DNA of 61,469 nt from RGIG4608 sp045635885 (GCA_045635885.1 JAZTWO010000041.1:1-61469); one strand, 5' to 3'; numbered from the stretch's first letter, positions 7,487 to 16,209 are shown. Notes: a model not told the origin generated them from the sequence alone. Numbers and translations: made by a program.

Positions 7487-9376
7487 TTAACCAAAAATCT
7501 TCTTGAAAATGTTGTTGTTTACTTTAACGGGGTGAGCCGCCTGCTTATCAGCAAACCAAGATTCCATTTCTTCTGCAGTTGCACCGTCGTGAGCTGTGGG
7601 TCTCCATGCTGCCTCGGATTCGCCACCGTAGTACATGATGTGCCAACCGTAAGATGACTTAACAAGATCGATTTCACCCTCTGTTGTTGCAGAGTAGAGC
7701 CAATCTTCGAATTCTGCAACCATTTTGCCCTTAGCTACGTCGTCATAGAATACGCTTGAGTCGTGAGTTACTGACTTACCAGCTGCTTCGAAATCTTCTT
7801 TTGTAATCTTTCCATCAACAAGCTTTGCCTTAAGTTCTTCATAGAGCTTTTCAGCTGCTACCTTAGCTTCTTCTTCTGTCTTATAAGAAACTGCGGGGTT
7901 AGTTGCAGTTGCTGTGTCAACCTTGAAGAGGATGTGTCCAACGTCACGAAGGATATAATCATCTCTGTGTGCGGGTTCTGTTACGAAGTAGAGAGAAAGT
8001 GAGTACTTGCCTGTCTTCTGCTCTGCTTCTGTCATTTCCTTATCTTCAAAGAAGTTAGAATACTTGCCTGCGCTTGTACCGTTCTTATCTTCACCTTCAG
8101 CATAATCAATGCTATACTGTGCCTTAACACCACCGAAGAGGAACTTGCCAAGGTCTGTTGAAAGTGTGTAAGAAACTGTCTTTGTGTTATCTGTGATAAC
8201 CTTATTAAGGTTTGTAATCAATGTCTTGGGGAATGTTTCTTTAGCTTTTTCCCACTTTGACTTTTCAGTTGTTACGTTCTCTTTGTTTTCGTCATCAACT
8301 TCAGGAACTTCTTCTTCAGTTGTAAGATCATCCTTGCCTTCGATAACTGCAGTGATAACCTTATCCTTCAACTCTGCCTTGTAAGCATTGAGAGCTTCTT
8401 CAGAGGGCTTGTCCGCTGTCAAGAAGTTCTTAACCGCTGTGTCATATGTGCTCTTGAATACTTCGTCATACTTGTAATCAAGAAGCATTGTCTTGAATTC
8501 ATCAAGAGTCTCAGCTGTACCAAGCTTGTTGATGATTTCCATATCGGCAACCTTTGCAAGTTCGTTCTGCTTCATTGCCTTTTCTTCAGCTGCTGCTACT
8601 GCTTCCTTATATGCGGGATCTTCTTTTCCAAGAGGATATGCCTTTTCGTCCACTGTTTCAGCAACGATTGTGCTGTTGATTGTAAGAAGAATGTATTCTG
8701 CCTTGATGAATGTTTCAAGGTTTGCCTTGAAGAATTCATCTTCACGAGCTTCATCAATGCTATCGTGTGTTTTGTTGTAAACTGTCTGATAGTAAGTTGA
8801 TGCGATATACTCAATTTCAAGTGCCTTGCGAAGGTCTCTTACGCTAAGGTAACCACCAAATGCTTCAAGCTGCTGACGGATATAAGCCTGTACGCCCATA
8901 TTGTTTGCCTTTGCCTGAGACTTGAGTGCCTTGATTGTGTCTTTAGCATATTCTTTAGCTTCTTTTTCAAGTGCATCGTAATCTACTTCGGGATCTTCCA
9001 TAGCAGTTTCACAGTAAACAAGGTATGTTTCAACTGTGCTCTTTGTACCGCTTACGAAATAATCGTAATAAGTTGTTTTACCATCTGTTGTTACCTGCTC
9101 ATCAAGAGGCAAGCTGGGATCAAAGCTGATCAAGCCGAACATGATGTAGTAGTAATAGTTTGAAAGCCAATTCTGATAGTATGAGTTTGCAAAATAAGAC
9201 ATCATTGCACCGTTAACCTTAAAGTGCTCGGATGATGCTCCTTTGCTGACACGAACCAAGAAACCTGTTCCTGTCAAAAGTGATACAACAAGACCAATCA
9301 AAATTGCAATTGTAACAACCAATGCAATAAGACTATTCTTGCTCATTTTCTTTTTTTGAATTTTAGCATTTGCCAT
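7487..9376 (-). CDS. PrsA/SurA-like peptidyl-prolyl isomerase, membrane-anchored
   Basis: A 629-residue extracytoplasmic foldase. A short basic N-terminus (KIQKKKMSKNS) precedes one membrane helix (roughly residues 16-38). A long chaperone-like helical domain rich in Lys, Glu and Ala follows. The parvulin (PpiC) domain lies near residues 480-595: it opens with DVGHILFKVD and closes with GEIDLVKSSYGWHIMYYGG. Such proteins help secreted proteins fold at the outer membrane face. It has a membrane anchor, not the lipobox of Bacillus PrsA. It is longer than typical PrsA (about 290), with an acidic insert around TTEEEVPEVDDENKENV. The ATG at 9376 has AAGGAG 8 bases upstream; an upstream in-frame start lacks a site. 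Confidence 0.85.
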   Translation of the reverse strand: MANAKIQKKKMSKNSLIALVVTIAILIGLVVSLLTGTGFLVRVSKGASSEHFKVNGAMMSYFANSYYQNWLSNYYYYIMFGLISFDPSLPLDEQVTTDGKTTYYDYFVSGTKSTVETYLVYCETAMEDPEVDYDALEKEAKEYAKDTIKALKSQAKANNMGVQAYIRQQLEAFGGYLSVRDLRKALEIEYIASTYYQTVYNKTHDSIDEAREDEFFKANLETFIKAEYILLTINSTIVAETVDEKAYPLGKEDPAYKEAVAAAEEKAMKQNELAKVADMEIINKLGTAETLDEFKTMLLDYKYDEVFKSTYDTAVKNFLTADKPSEEALNAYKAELKDKVITAVIEGKDDLTTEEEVPEVDDENKENVTTEKSKWEKAKETFPKTLITNLNKVITDNTKTVSYTLSTDLGKFLFGGVKAQYSIDYAEGEDKNGTSAGKYSNFFEDKEMTEAEQKTGKYSLSLYFVTEPAHRDDYILRDVGHILFKVDTATATNPAVSYKTEEEAKVAAEKLYEELKAKLVDGKITKEDFEAAGKSVTHDSSVFYDDVAKGKMVAEFEDWLYSATTEGEIDLVKSSYGWHIMYYGGESEAAWRPTAHDGATAEEMESWFADKQAAHPVKVNNNIFKKIFG

Positions 9377-9501
9377 TTTTATCTCTCCTTTATTTGTGGG
9401 CATTAATAGAGTTATTATATAATTATATTGTTATCACATTTTGAATAATTTATGAACAAACTGTGAATTGTACGTTATTTCTACGTTTTTATACAAATTT
9501 A

Positions 9502-11445
9502 TTAAATGTTCATAATGATAGGCAAAATCATTGGTCTGCGTTTGTTTTTTGCATACACATATTTTGCTAAATCGTCCTTCAATTTCGTCTTTAAAGCAAC
9601 TCTGTCTGCAAATCTTGAATTGTCAAAATATTGCTCGATTGAGTTCTCCGCAACTCCCTTGATTTCACCCATAAGCTCTTCTGCCTCTCGGACGTAAACG
9701 AAACCACGGGAAACAACGTCGGGCCCCGAAATAAGAAGCTTTGCATCAAGGTCAACACCTACAACCACAACGATAAGTCCATCCTGTGAAAGATGACGTC
9801 TGTCACGCAAAACGATATTGCCGATTTCACCAACGCTATTACCGTTTACAAGCACCTTGCCTGCAGGAACGGTTTCAACAAATCTTGCGCCTGAAGACGA
9901 AATTTCAAGCACCTTGCCAATGTCAGAGATAAAAATATCCCTTTCTGCCATTCCCATTTCAAGCGCAAGCTCACGATTGGCATTCAAGTGGCGATATTCA
10001 CCGTGAACAGGCATAAAATATCTCGGTTTTAAAAGTGCCTGCATCAGCTTCAGCTCTTCCCTGCACGCATGTCCCGAAACGTGAACGCTTGTAAGCGTAT
10101 CGTGAAGCACAGTTACACCGTTTTTAGTAAGCTCGTTTATAATTCTGCTTATCAACTTCTCGTTGCCGGGAATTGGGCTTGACGAGAGAATTACCACGTC
10201 ACTTCTTCCAATTGTCACCTCACGGTGATCGGAAAACGCCATTCTGTAAAGCGCACTCATGGGTTCACCCTGTGAGCCGGTTGTTACAATGGTTAATTGG
10301 TCAGGACGGAATCTCTTAATTTCAGAAATATCAATCAAAACTCCCTGTGGGATATTCATATATCCAAGCTCGGTTGCAGCCCCCACAACATTGAGCATGC
10401 TGCGACCCGTGATGGCAACCTTTCTGCCGTGACGTGCGCTTACATCAATAACCTGCTGAACACGGTGAACGTTTGAAGAAAAGGTTGCAATTACTATTCT
10501 CTTATCCTTTTGAGTTGAGAAAATATATTCAAGAGATTTGCCAACCTTTCGCTCGCTTGGAGTATATCCCTCTCTTTCTGCGTTTGTGCTTTCACACATA
10601 AGAAGTTCAATTCCCTCTTTTCCAAGTTCACCAAGTCGGGTTATATCCATAACCTCGCCGTCAATGGGAGTAAGGTCGAGCTTGAAATCACCCGTGTGGA
10701 AAAGTTTGCCTTGCGGTGTGTCGATACAAAGCGCACACGCATCTGCAATTGAGTGGTTAACGTGGATAAATTCAACCGCAAAATTCGTTCCGATTTTTAC
10801 TGTGTCGCCTGCGCTAACCACCTTTAAATCCGCATTAAAGGGCAATTTGTGTTCAAGGAGCTTATTCTTGATGATTCCAAGTGTTAAAAGTGTGCCGTAA
10901 ACCGGCACGTTCACTTCACGAAGAAGATACGGAATGCCTCCGATATGGTCCTCGTGACCGTGGGTTAAAACAATGGCACGAACCTTGTCGATATTATCCT
11001 TAAGATAAGTGAAATCGGGAATTACAAGGTCAATTCCAAGCATATCCTCGTCGGGAAAACCAAATCCGCAGTCGATAACGATAATATCCTCGCCACACTC
11101 GATTGCGGTTATATTTTTCCCGATTTCATTGAGTCCCCCAAGCGGAATTATACGCACCTTGGCAGAAGGATTTTTCTTAACCACAGGTCTGTTTTCCGAC
11201 TTTTTCTCAAATTTTGCACGTTTTATTTCGTTGCGCTTTTTGTTTTTCTCACTTTGATGGCTCTTTTTTTCCACCTTGCTTGACTTAACTTCGTTTTTTG
11301 TACTTTCTACTGCTTCTTCTTGAAGCTTGGCAAGTTTTTCCCTGACGTTCTTTTTAGAAAGCTGTTTCTTTTTGCCATCTTTTTTTCTCTTATGAACGGG
11401 AGCTTTAACCTTCTCCACAATCTCATTATTTTGCTTTTTAGCCAA
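9502..11445 (-). CDS. rnj: Ribonuclease J with a basic N-terminal extension
   Basis: A metallo-beta-lactamase ribonuclease with 5'-3' exonuclease and endonuclease activity, central to mRNA decay and rRNA maturation in Gram-positive bacteria. After a Lys-rich, probably disordered extension of about 95 residues the catalytic core begins at VRIIPLGGLNEIGKN. THGHEDHIGG carries the zinc ligands. Beta-CASP motifs follow (TGSQGEPMSAL, SSSPIPGNE, HVSGHA), then the HGEYRHL ligand and the C-terminal domain. Total length is about 647 residues against about 555 for B. subtilis RNase J1, the excess being the N-terminal tail. The TTG at 11445 was chosen because AAGGAAG lies 8 bases upstream. Only one paralogue is visible here. 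The leader is long and structured. Confidence 0.93.
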   Translation of the reverse strand: MAKKQNNEIVEKVKAPVHKRKKDGKKKQLSKKNVREKLAKLQEEAVESTKNEVKSSKVEKKSHQSEKNKKRNEIKRAKFEKKSENRPVVKKNPSAKVRIIPLGGLNEIGKNITAIECGEDIIVIDCGFGFPDEDMLGIDLVIPDFTYLKDNIDKVRAIVLTHGHEDHIGGIPYLLREVNVPVYGTLLTLGIIKNKLLEHKLPFNADLKVVSAGDTVKIGTNFAVEFIHVNHSIADACALCIDTPQGKLFHTGDFKLDLTPIDGEVMDITRLGELGKEGIELLMCESTNAEREGYTPSERKVGKSLEYIFSTQKDKRIVIATFSSNVHRVQQVIDVSARHGRKVAITGRSMLNVVGAATELGYMNIPQGVLIDISEIKRFRPDQLTIVTTGSQGEPMSALYRMAFSDHREVTIGRSDVVILSSSPIPGNEKLISRIINELTKNGVTVLHDTLTSVHVSGHACREELKLMQALLKPRYFMPVHGEYRHLNANRELALEMGMAERDIFISDIGKVLEISSSGARFVETVPAGKVLVNGNSVGEIGNIVLRDRRHLSQDGLIVVVVGVDLDAKLLISGPDVVSRGFVYVREAEELMGEIKGVAENSIEQYFDNSRFADRVALKTKLKDDLAKYVYAKNKRRPMILPIIMNI

Positions 11446-11607
11446 TAAATACACTTCCTTTCTATATGTAAATTTGCGCACAAAGAAGGACCGCATATAA
11501 ATGCGGTTTTTTGCTATGAAAACGCCTTTTTGCTCACTTTTTAATCACGGACTAACACGACCACACCGCTAAAAAAGTGAAGGCGTTTTTTATACGCACG
11601 TTTCATC
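11446..11607 (-). promoter_or_regulatory. Structured 5' leader of rnj
   Basis: About 160 bases between the predicted transcription start (near 11607) and the TTG. It contains a long imperfect stem (AACGCCTT at 11521-11528 with AAGGCGTT at 11580-11587, and CACTTTTT at 11535-11542 with AAAAAGTG at 11572-11579) and a short hairpin (CCGCAT/ATGCGG, 11491-11506). T-runs follow both stems on the plus strand, so they could also end an antisense transcript. Function is unknown; feedback control of RNase J on its own message is one possibility. Confidence 0.55.
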
Positions 11608-11613
11608 ATAACC

Positions 11614-11642
11614 ATTATACCTTAAAACGAAATAAATGTCAA
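11614..11642 (-). promoter_or_regulatory. Consensus sigma-A promoter of rnj
   Basis: On the minus strand TTGACA (11642-11637), 17-base spacer, TATAAT (11619-11614). Both hexamers match the consensus exactly. Confidence 0.88.
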
Positions 11643-11715
11643 TAGAATTTAATCGACAGTTTTTTACAAGCAAAATGGTATTTTTGCCACAATTTTCCAA
11701 ATTTTGCATTCGGTA

Positions 11716-11744
11716 TTGACATTTTTTGACAATTGGTGTATAAT
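11716..11744 (+). promoter_or_regulatory. Consensus sigma-A promoter of the AbrB-like gene
   Basis: TTGACA (11716-11721), 17 bases, TATAAT (11739-11744), about 55 bases before the ATG. It is divergent from the rnj promoter; about 70 bases lie between the two -35 boxes. Confidence 0.88.
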
Positions 11745-11798
11745 GGCATCATAAAAGCTCAGCTTTTATTTTCGTTATAAAAAAAGGAGATGTAAAAT

Positions 11799-12041
11799 AT
11801 GAAAACTACAGGAATGACAAGACCAATTGACCACCTTGGAAGAGTGGTTATACCGATTGAAATTCGTGAAAGCTTGAATATCAAGCCCAAAGACCTTTTG
11901 GAAATTTCTGTTCAGGGGAACAAGATAGTTTTGAAAAGAAGCTGCGAGGTTTGCATCTTTTGTGACAACACAAAGGACCTTGTTGACTTTGCCGGCAAAA
12001 AGGTTTGTCCCTGTTGTATTGAAAAGCTTACAAATAAATAA
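11799..12041 (+). CDS. AbrB-family DNA-binding regulator with C-terminal Cys motif
   Basis: An 80-residue regulator. Residues 1-48 form the swapped-hairpin AbrB/SpoVT DNA-binding domain (MKTTGMTRPIDHLGRVVIPIEIRE is its classic opening). The C-terminal half has CEVCIFC and CPCC, spaced like a small zinc ribbon and absent from B. subtilis AbrB, though the arrangement occurs in clostridial relatives. It probably binds DNA as a dimer or tetramer and acts as a transition-state regulator, possibly metal- or redox-responsive through its cysteines (inference). It is monocistronic, with a perfect promoter, an AAAAGGAGATG ribosome site and a terminator. Targets are unknown; it lies just upstream of the mreD-PBP2 operon. 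Confidence 0.88.
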   Translation: MKTTGMTRPIDHLGRVVIPIEIRESLNIKPKDLLEISVQGNKIVLKRSCEVCIFCDNTKDLVDFAGKKVCPCCIEKLTNK

Positions 12042-12055
12042 TCAAACATTTATTT

Positions 12056-12085
12056 CAAAAAGCCGAGTTTATGCTCGGTTTTTTT
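12056..12085 (+). terminator. Terminator after the AbrB-like gene
   Basis: AGCCGAG/CTCGGTT around loop TTTATG, followed by TTTTTTG. Confidence 0.88.
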
Positions 12086-12115
12086 GTTTTTCTTTTAATA
12101 AGTTTAATATTACCA

Positions 12116-12144
12116 TTGATTTTTAGTTAATTTTATAGTATAAT
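12116..12144 (+). promoter_or_regulatory. Promoter of the mreD operon
   Basis: TTGATT (12116-12121), 17 bases, TATAAT (12139-12144). Transcription would start near 12151, which supports the TTG at 12197 as the mreD start over the ATG at 12161. Confidence 0.75.
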
Positions 12145-12196
12145 ATACAATGGTATATAATTGTTATATACAAAAATGCGAAAGGATGTGAAAAAC

Positions 12197-12724
12197 TTGC
12201 GTGGTGTTGAGTCTGCAAGGGCTAAAATAATTTTACACAAATGCGCCTTTTACGGCGCGGCACTATTCATTATTGGCGTGCTTCAAACAACGTTTTTCAC
12301 AAAAATTAACGTTTGGGGCGCAACCCCCGACCTTTTGCTTGCGGCACTTGCCGCACTGGCTCTTTATGAGGATGGCAGAGTGGTTTCGATTTGCGGAATC
12401 ATTTCGGGTGTATTCTACTGTGCGCTTGGCGGTTTTTCAATTCCCTTTTACATCATTTTCTCATTTTTAAGCGCATACGCTTTATACATTGTTGCAGAAA
12501 ACGGAGTTCCAAAAAGACATTTTTCGTTTTTTGCTTTAGCAATTTTAGCTTTTGGTGCAAAGGCGATTTTCAATTTGGCAGATATTTCGTTGGCGGCACA
12601 CAGCTTTGGTGTGATTAAAGCAACAACCAATATAATTATTCCCGAATTCGTTTCGTCTATGATTTTTTCTCCCATCTCATATTTAATATTTTTCACTTTG
12701 ACACGAATAATCAATAAAAAATAA
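12197..12724 (+). CDS. mreD: Rod shape-determining protein MreD
   Basis: A roughly 175-residue, multi-helix membrane protein of the elongasome, which links MreC and the PBP2/RodA wall synthases. The signature is the hydrophobic profile of five to six helices with GATPDLLLAALAALALYEDGRVVSICGIISGVFYCAL in the first half, matching MreD. TTG at 12197 is the likely start: AAGGAT precedes it by 9 bases, whereas an upstream ATG at 12161 lies only 10 bases after the predicted transcription start and lacks a ribosome site. mreB and mreC are not adjacent, unlike the usual mreBCD order. PBP2 two genes downstream supports the assignment. Confidence 0.8.
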   Translation: MRGVESARAKIILHKCAFYGAALFIIGVLQTTFFTKINVWGATPDLLLAALAALALYEDGRVVSICGIISGVFYCALGGFSIPFYIIFSFLSAYALYIVAENGVPKRHFSFFALAILAFGAKAIFNLADISLAAHSFGVIKATTNIIIPEFVSSMIFSPISYLIFFTLTRIINKK

Positions 12725-12738
12725 AAGGAAGGCACTAT

Positions 12739-13776
12739 ATGTTTGACAATTTTGACAATGATTTTAATGAAATTCCAATGACTGATGCAGAAATCAAATC
12801 ACACAAAAAAACCTTTTCAAATCTCTGCTTCTCACTTTTGGCGTATTGGCTAATAATCGAGGTTGTTGCAATAATCGTTTCATTCATCTTGGGAAATTAC
12901 GCCCCAAACGTTTTGCAAAATTACAACGTAAATTTATTTATTAGCTTAACAATTCAATATGCAATAGCATTCCCCATTTTTTATCTTATGTTAAAGAAAA
13001 TTCCCGAAACTGTGCAGATTGAAAAAAGAAAACTCAAATTTAGGGAATTTGCTAAATATACCCTTATCGTATGCTTTGCAATGTACGTTGGCAACACAAT
13101 TTCAAGTGTATTGATTGATGCAGTTCAAAATCTTCTTGGCAAAGCTCCCGAAAACCAAGTTAGCACATTACTTGACAACACAAATGTTATTATATCCGTT
13201 ACATTGGCAGGCATTGTTGGTCCTATTTTTGAGGAAATTATGTTCAGAAAGCTTTTGGTTAAAAAGCTGATGCCATATGGCGACCTTGTGGCAATCATTT
13301 TCCCGTCACTTCTTTTCGCTCTTTTCCATCAAAATCTTTATCAGATGTTCTATGCGTTTTTGATCGGCGCTTCTCTTTCATACGTTTATATTAAGTCGGG
13401 AAAAATCATTTACACAATGATTTTGCACGTTTTCATTAATCTTTTCTTCGGCGTTATTCCCTCGATTGTAATCGGTTCATTCGACTATCAAGCATTTGTC
13501 GAATTGTTTAACTCAGAAAACGTTGAAGCTATTACCGACTTCGTTATGGCAAATCTTGGAGCATTACTCTTTATTGCAATTTATGATTTGGTTTACTATG
13601 GTCTTGCAATAGGCGGCGCTGTCATTTTTGGTATAAACATTCGCAAGGTAATTTTGAACAAGGGAACAGTTAAATTTCCCAAGGGCACTGCCGCAGACAT
13701 CATTTTCTTTAATATCGGAACAATACTTTTAATTGCAACTCTTGTTTTGATGACTGCAATTAATACGTTCAGTTAA
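12739..13776 (+). CDS. CPBP-family intramembrane metalloprotease
   Basis: A 345-residue polytopic membrane protein of the CPBP (CAAX protease and bacteriocin-processing, Abi) family. Its motifs are EEIMFRKLL (EExxxR), FALFHQNLYQ (FxxxH) and HVFINLFF (HxxxN), which build the intramembrane glutamic-protease site. About eight helices are visible. The N-terminal 22 residues are acidic and cytosolic. Family members cleave prenylated or hydrophobic peptides, process bacteriocins, or act in sigma-factor signalling; the target here is unknown. It lies between mreD (14-base gap) and PBP2 (34-base gap), apparently cotranscribed, which suggests a link to envelope growth, but this is only context. Confidence 0.88.
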   Translation: MFDNFDNDFNEIPMTDAEIKSHKKTFSNLCFSLLAYWLIIEVVAIIVSFILGNYAPNVLQNYNVNLFISLTIQYAIAFPIFYLMLKKIPETVQIEKRKLKFREFAKYTLIVCFAMYVGNTISSVLIDAVQNLLGKAPENQVSTLLDNTNVIISVTLAGIVGPIFEEIMFRKLLVKKLMPYGDLVAIIFPSLLFALFHQNLYQMFYAFLIGASLSYVYIKSGKIIYTMILHVFINLFFGVIPSIVIGSFDYQAFVELFNSENVEAITDFVMANLGALLFIAIYDLVYYGLAIGGAVIFGINIRKVILNKGTVKFPKGTAADIIFFNIGTILLIATLVLMTAINTFS

Positions 13777-13810
13777 TAACACTTTTTTTAGAAAGGAGAG
13801 TGGGTTATTT

Positions 13811-15820
13811 ATGAAAAAACAGAATACTATGCCAAAAAGATATATAATCCTGCTCTCTGCATTTGCGCTTGTATGCTTTGTTTTTTCGGCTCGTCTTATC
13901 AATTTGCAATTCAACAAAAGTCAAACCGAAGACTTGCGTGCAAAAAGCGAATATACAACCGAAACCCAAGTTATTCAAGCATTAAGAGGTAATATTTGTG
14001 ACAGAAACGGTAAGGTGCTTGTTACAACCTCCTATGCCTATGACATTGTTTTGGACTATAACAAAATGTCCGACAATTTTATTGAGTTCAATAATTCCAT
14101 TTTGGCAGTTCTTGATGCGCTTGACGAAACTCAAAACAACGAATACCGTGCTTCAGACCTATTCCCTTTTGTTGGGGAATATCCAAATTATTCTTATTCC
14201 GAAGAGGCATTGACAAAAGGTAGTGCGACATACAACGCCCTTAACAAAATGCTGAAGGAATTGGAGCTTGAAAACATTAGCGCAAAGGAATTGACCGAAT
14301 ATTTCGTTAAACGTTGGAAGTTTAATCGACTTGACGAAAATTCAAATCCGATTTTTTCTGATGATGACATTGGCAGACTTATTCGCATTAGATATGATAT
14401 GTTAAGATGTCAATTCAGTTCAACCAATCCATACACAGTGGCAAAGGGTGTTGATATTTCGTTTTTGACTTATATCAAGGAATTATCCATTGTTGGTGTT
14501 GCAGATAGAATAAGCTCAAAAAGAACCTATATGTACCCGGGATATGCCTCACACATTCTTGGCAGAGTTGGTTCTATAACTGCAGAAACCTGGGATTATT
14601 ACAAGTCCCTTGGCTATGGCATCAACGACATTGTTGGCATTGATGGATGTGAAAATGAATTTGAAGAATATTTGCGTGGCAAGGATGGCGTTCTTACCAT
14701 CACCCGAAACGGCGAGGGCGAGATCGTTAAAGAAGAAATCACCGTTGCTCCCATTGCGGGCAAGGACGTTTGGCTTACAATTGACATTGACGTTCAAATT
14801 GCCGCAGAGGATGCGCTTGCAAGCTATATGAAAACCTATGAAAAAAATTCAGGGGCAAGCATTGCCATTGACCCCAACACCGGTGACGTGCTTGCGATTG
14901 CTTCGTATCCCACATACAATCTTTCAACATTTTCGGCAGATTATAATTCACTTGCATCAAACCAAGATCTGCCACTTTTGAACAGAGCGCTTAACGCAAC
15001 TTATGCGCCCGGCTCTACATACAAGGTGGCAGTTGCATTGGCGGCTTTGCAAGAGGGCGCTATCACCAATAGCACTTGCTTTACTTGTAATCACGGTTAC
15101 AAAAATCATAATTTGAGTATTGGTTGCAACAACCACAATTCATATCACACAAGCAATTTGAATGTGATTGAGGCGTTGACCTACTCTTGCAACGCATTCT
15201 TTATTGAGGCGGGGCTTGACAATCTTGATATTGACACAATGACCGAATATTGCAAGGCATTGGGACTTGGTCAAAGCTCCGGCATTGAGCTTAGTGAAAA
15301 AATAGGTCAAATTGCTCATCCCGATAATACTTCAGATTGGCTTTTGTACGAAGAAGCATCTTCATATATCGGTCAGTCAATTCACAAGTACACCCCCTTG
15401 CAGGTTACTTCATATATCGCAACTGTTGCAAACGGCGGAACTCGTTATGCGGCTCACTTGCTTCATTCGGTTAGAACATTTTCAGGCGAGGTTGTTTATG
15501 AATACACCCCCACGGTGTTAAGCACACTCACAATTTCAGCTAACAATCTCAACACAATAAAGCTTGGTATGAAGAGTATGGTTGACAATTCATCAACAGT
15601 TGCTTTAAATATGTACACAAAATATAAAATCGACGTTACCGTGTGTGGAAAGTCAGGTACTGCGCAGATTGGTAACAACAAGCAAAATTGTTGGTTCACT
15701 GCATTTGCACCAATGGAAAATCCCAAAATTGCCGTGACCTCGATTATCGAGAACGGAAGCACGGGCGCTTCGGTTTCGGATATTGATGCGGCAGTAATTG
15801 CGGCTTATTTGAATAGATAA
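13811..15820 (+). CDS. mrdA: Penicillin-binding protein 2 (class B transpeptidase)
   Basis: A 669-residue class B PBP that cross-links peptidoglycan during elongation. It has an N-terminal membrane helix (residues 10-30), the dimerisation/pedestal signature RGNICDRNGKVLVTT near 58-72, and a C-terminal transpeptidase domain with S402-T-Y-K405 (SxxK), S459-C-N461 (SxN) and K614-S-G-T (KTG-type). No PASTA repeats follow, which argues for a PBP2/MrdA elongasome enzyme and against SpoVD/PBP2x; mreD in the same operon agrees. KSG in place of KTG is common in Gram-positive class B PBPs. GAAAGGAG lies upstream of the ATG. The downstream repeat element separates it from the convergent repressor gene. 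Confidence 0.92.
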   Translation: MKKQNTMPKRYIILLSAFALVCFVFSARLINLQFNKSQTEDLRAKSEYTTETQVIQALRGNICDRNGKVLVTTSYAYDIVLDYNKMSDNFIEFNNSILAVLDALDETQNNEYRASDLFPFVGEYPNYSYSEEALTKGSATYNALNKMLKELELENISAKELTEYFVKRWKFNRLDENSNPIFSDDDIGRLIRIRYDMLRCQFSSTNPYTVAKGVDISFLTYIKELSIVGVADRISSKRTYMYPGYASHILGRVGSITAETWDYYKSLGYGINDIVGIDGCENEFEEYLRGKDGVLTITRNGEGEIVKEEITVAPIAGKDVWLTIDIDVQIAAEDALASYMKTYEKNSGASIAIDPNTGDVLAIASYPTYNLSTFSADYNSLASNQDLPLLNRALNATYAPGSTYKVAVALAALQEGAITNSTCFTCNHGYKNHNLSIGCNNHNSYHTSNLNVIEALTYSCNAFFIEAGLDNLDIDTMTEYCKALGLGQSSGIELSEKIGQIAHPDNTSDWLLYEEASSYIGQSIHKYTPLQVTSYIATVANGGTRYAAHLLHSVRTFSGEVVYEYTPTVLSTLTISANNLNTIKLGMKSMVDNSSTVALNMYTKYKIDVTVCGKSGTAQIGNNKQNCWFTAFAPMENPKIAVTSIIENGSTGASVSDIDAAVIAAYLNR

Positions 15821-15853
15821 TAAAACAAATGAAAAATTGGGATTTATCGAGTA

Positions 15854-16209
15854 GTTACAAAGATAAAAAGGTCGCTTTTGAAAAAGCTCCGCAAAACTTT
15901 TAAACGTGGGAGTTAAATTAATCTGCGCAAATTGTGTCAATAAATTGACACATAACGTTTTTCTCGCCATTTTAACAGGCGGCTCGAAAAACTGTAATTT
16001 GCTAATACAAACTATAGACATTTTGCTATCAAAACGGCTACGTGCAGAGTAGCAAGGCGCGGTTTTTGTTGCATTTATGCAATAAAAACGAGTGTGACGA
16101 GCGCGAAGAAGTGAGTCACGCGCATTGCGCGAAATTTGTTTACCATAACACGATTAAAAGTTTTTTGCGAGCTTTTTTTCAAAAAAGCGAAAATTTTTAT
16201 CTTTGTAAC
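15854..16209 (+). repeat. Structured non-coding repeat, copy B
   Basis: A 356-bp element homologous to the reverse complement of 4-395. Ends: GTTACAAAGATAAAAAGG at the left and TTTTTATCTTTGTAAC at the right, within terminal inverted repeats of about 50 bases (the left AAAGCTCCGCAAAACTTTTAA is mirrored by TTAAAAGTTTTTTGCGAGCTTT at the right). Hairpins: 15934-15951, 15957-15992, 16062-16089, and GCGC/GCGC at about 16123-16133. The paired arms differ from copy A yet still pair. Short ORFs that cross it are not conserved. It fills the gap between the convergent PBP2 and XRE-S24 genes. Confidence 0.78.

Noticed and set aside
9377..9501. A promoter for the PrsA-like gene in 9377-9501
   Set aside because: TATAAT-like boxes exist but no -35 at 16-18 bases was convincing, so it is left unlisted; read-through from rnj is possible since no clear terminator follows rnj.
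12161..12196. ATG at 12161 as the mreD start
   Set aside because: It lies about 10 bases after the predicted transcription start and has no ribosome site; TTG at 12197 has AAGGAT at proper spacing.
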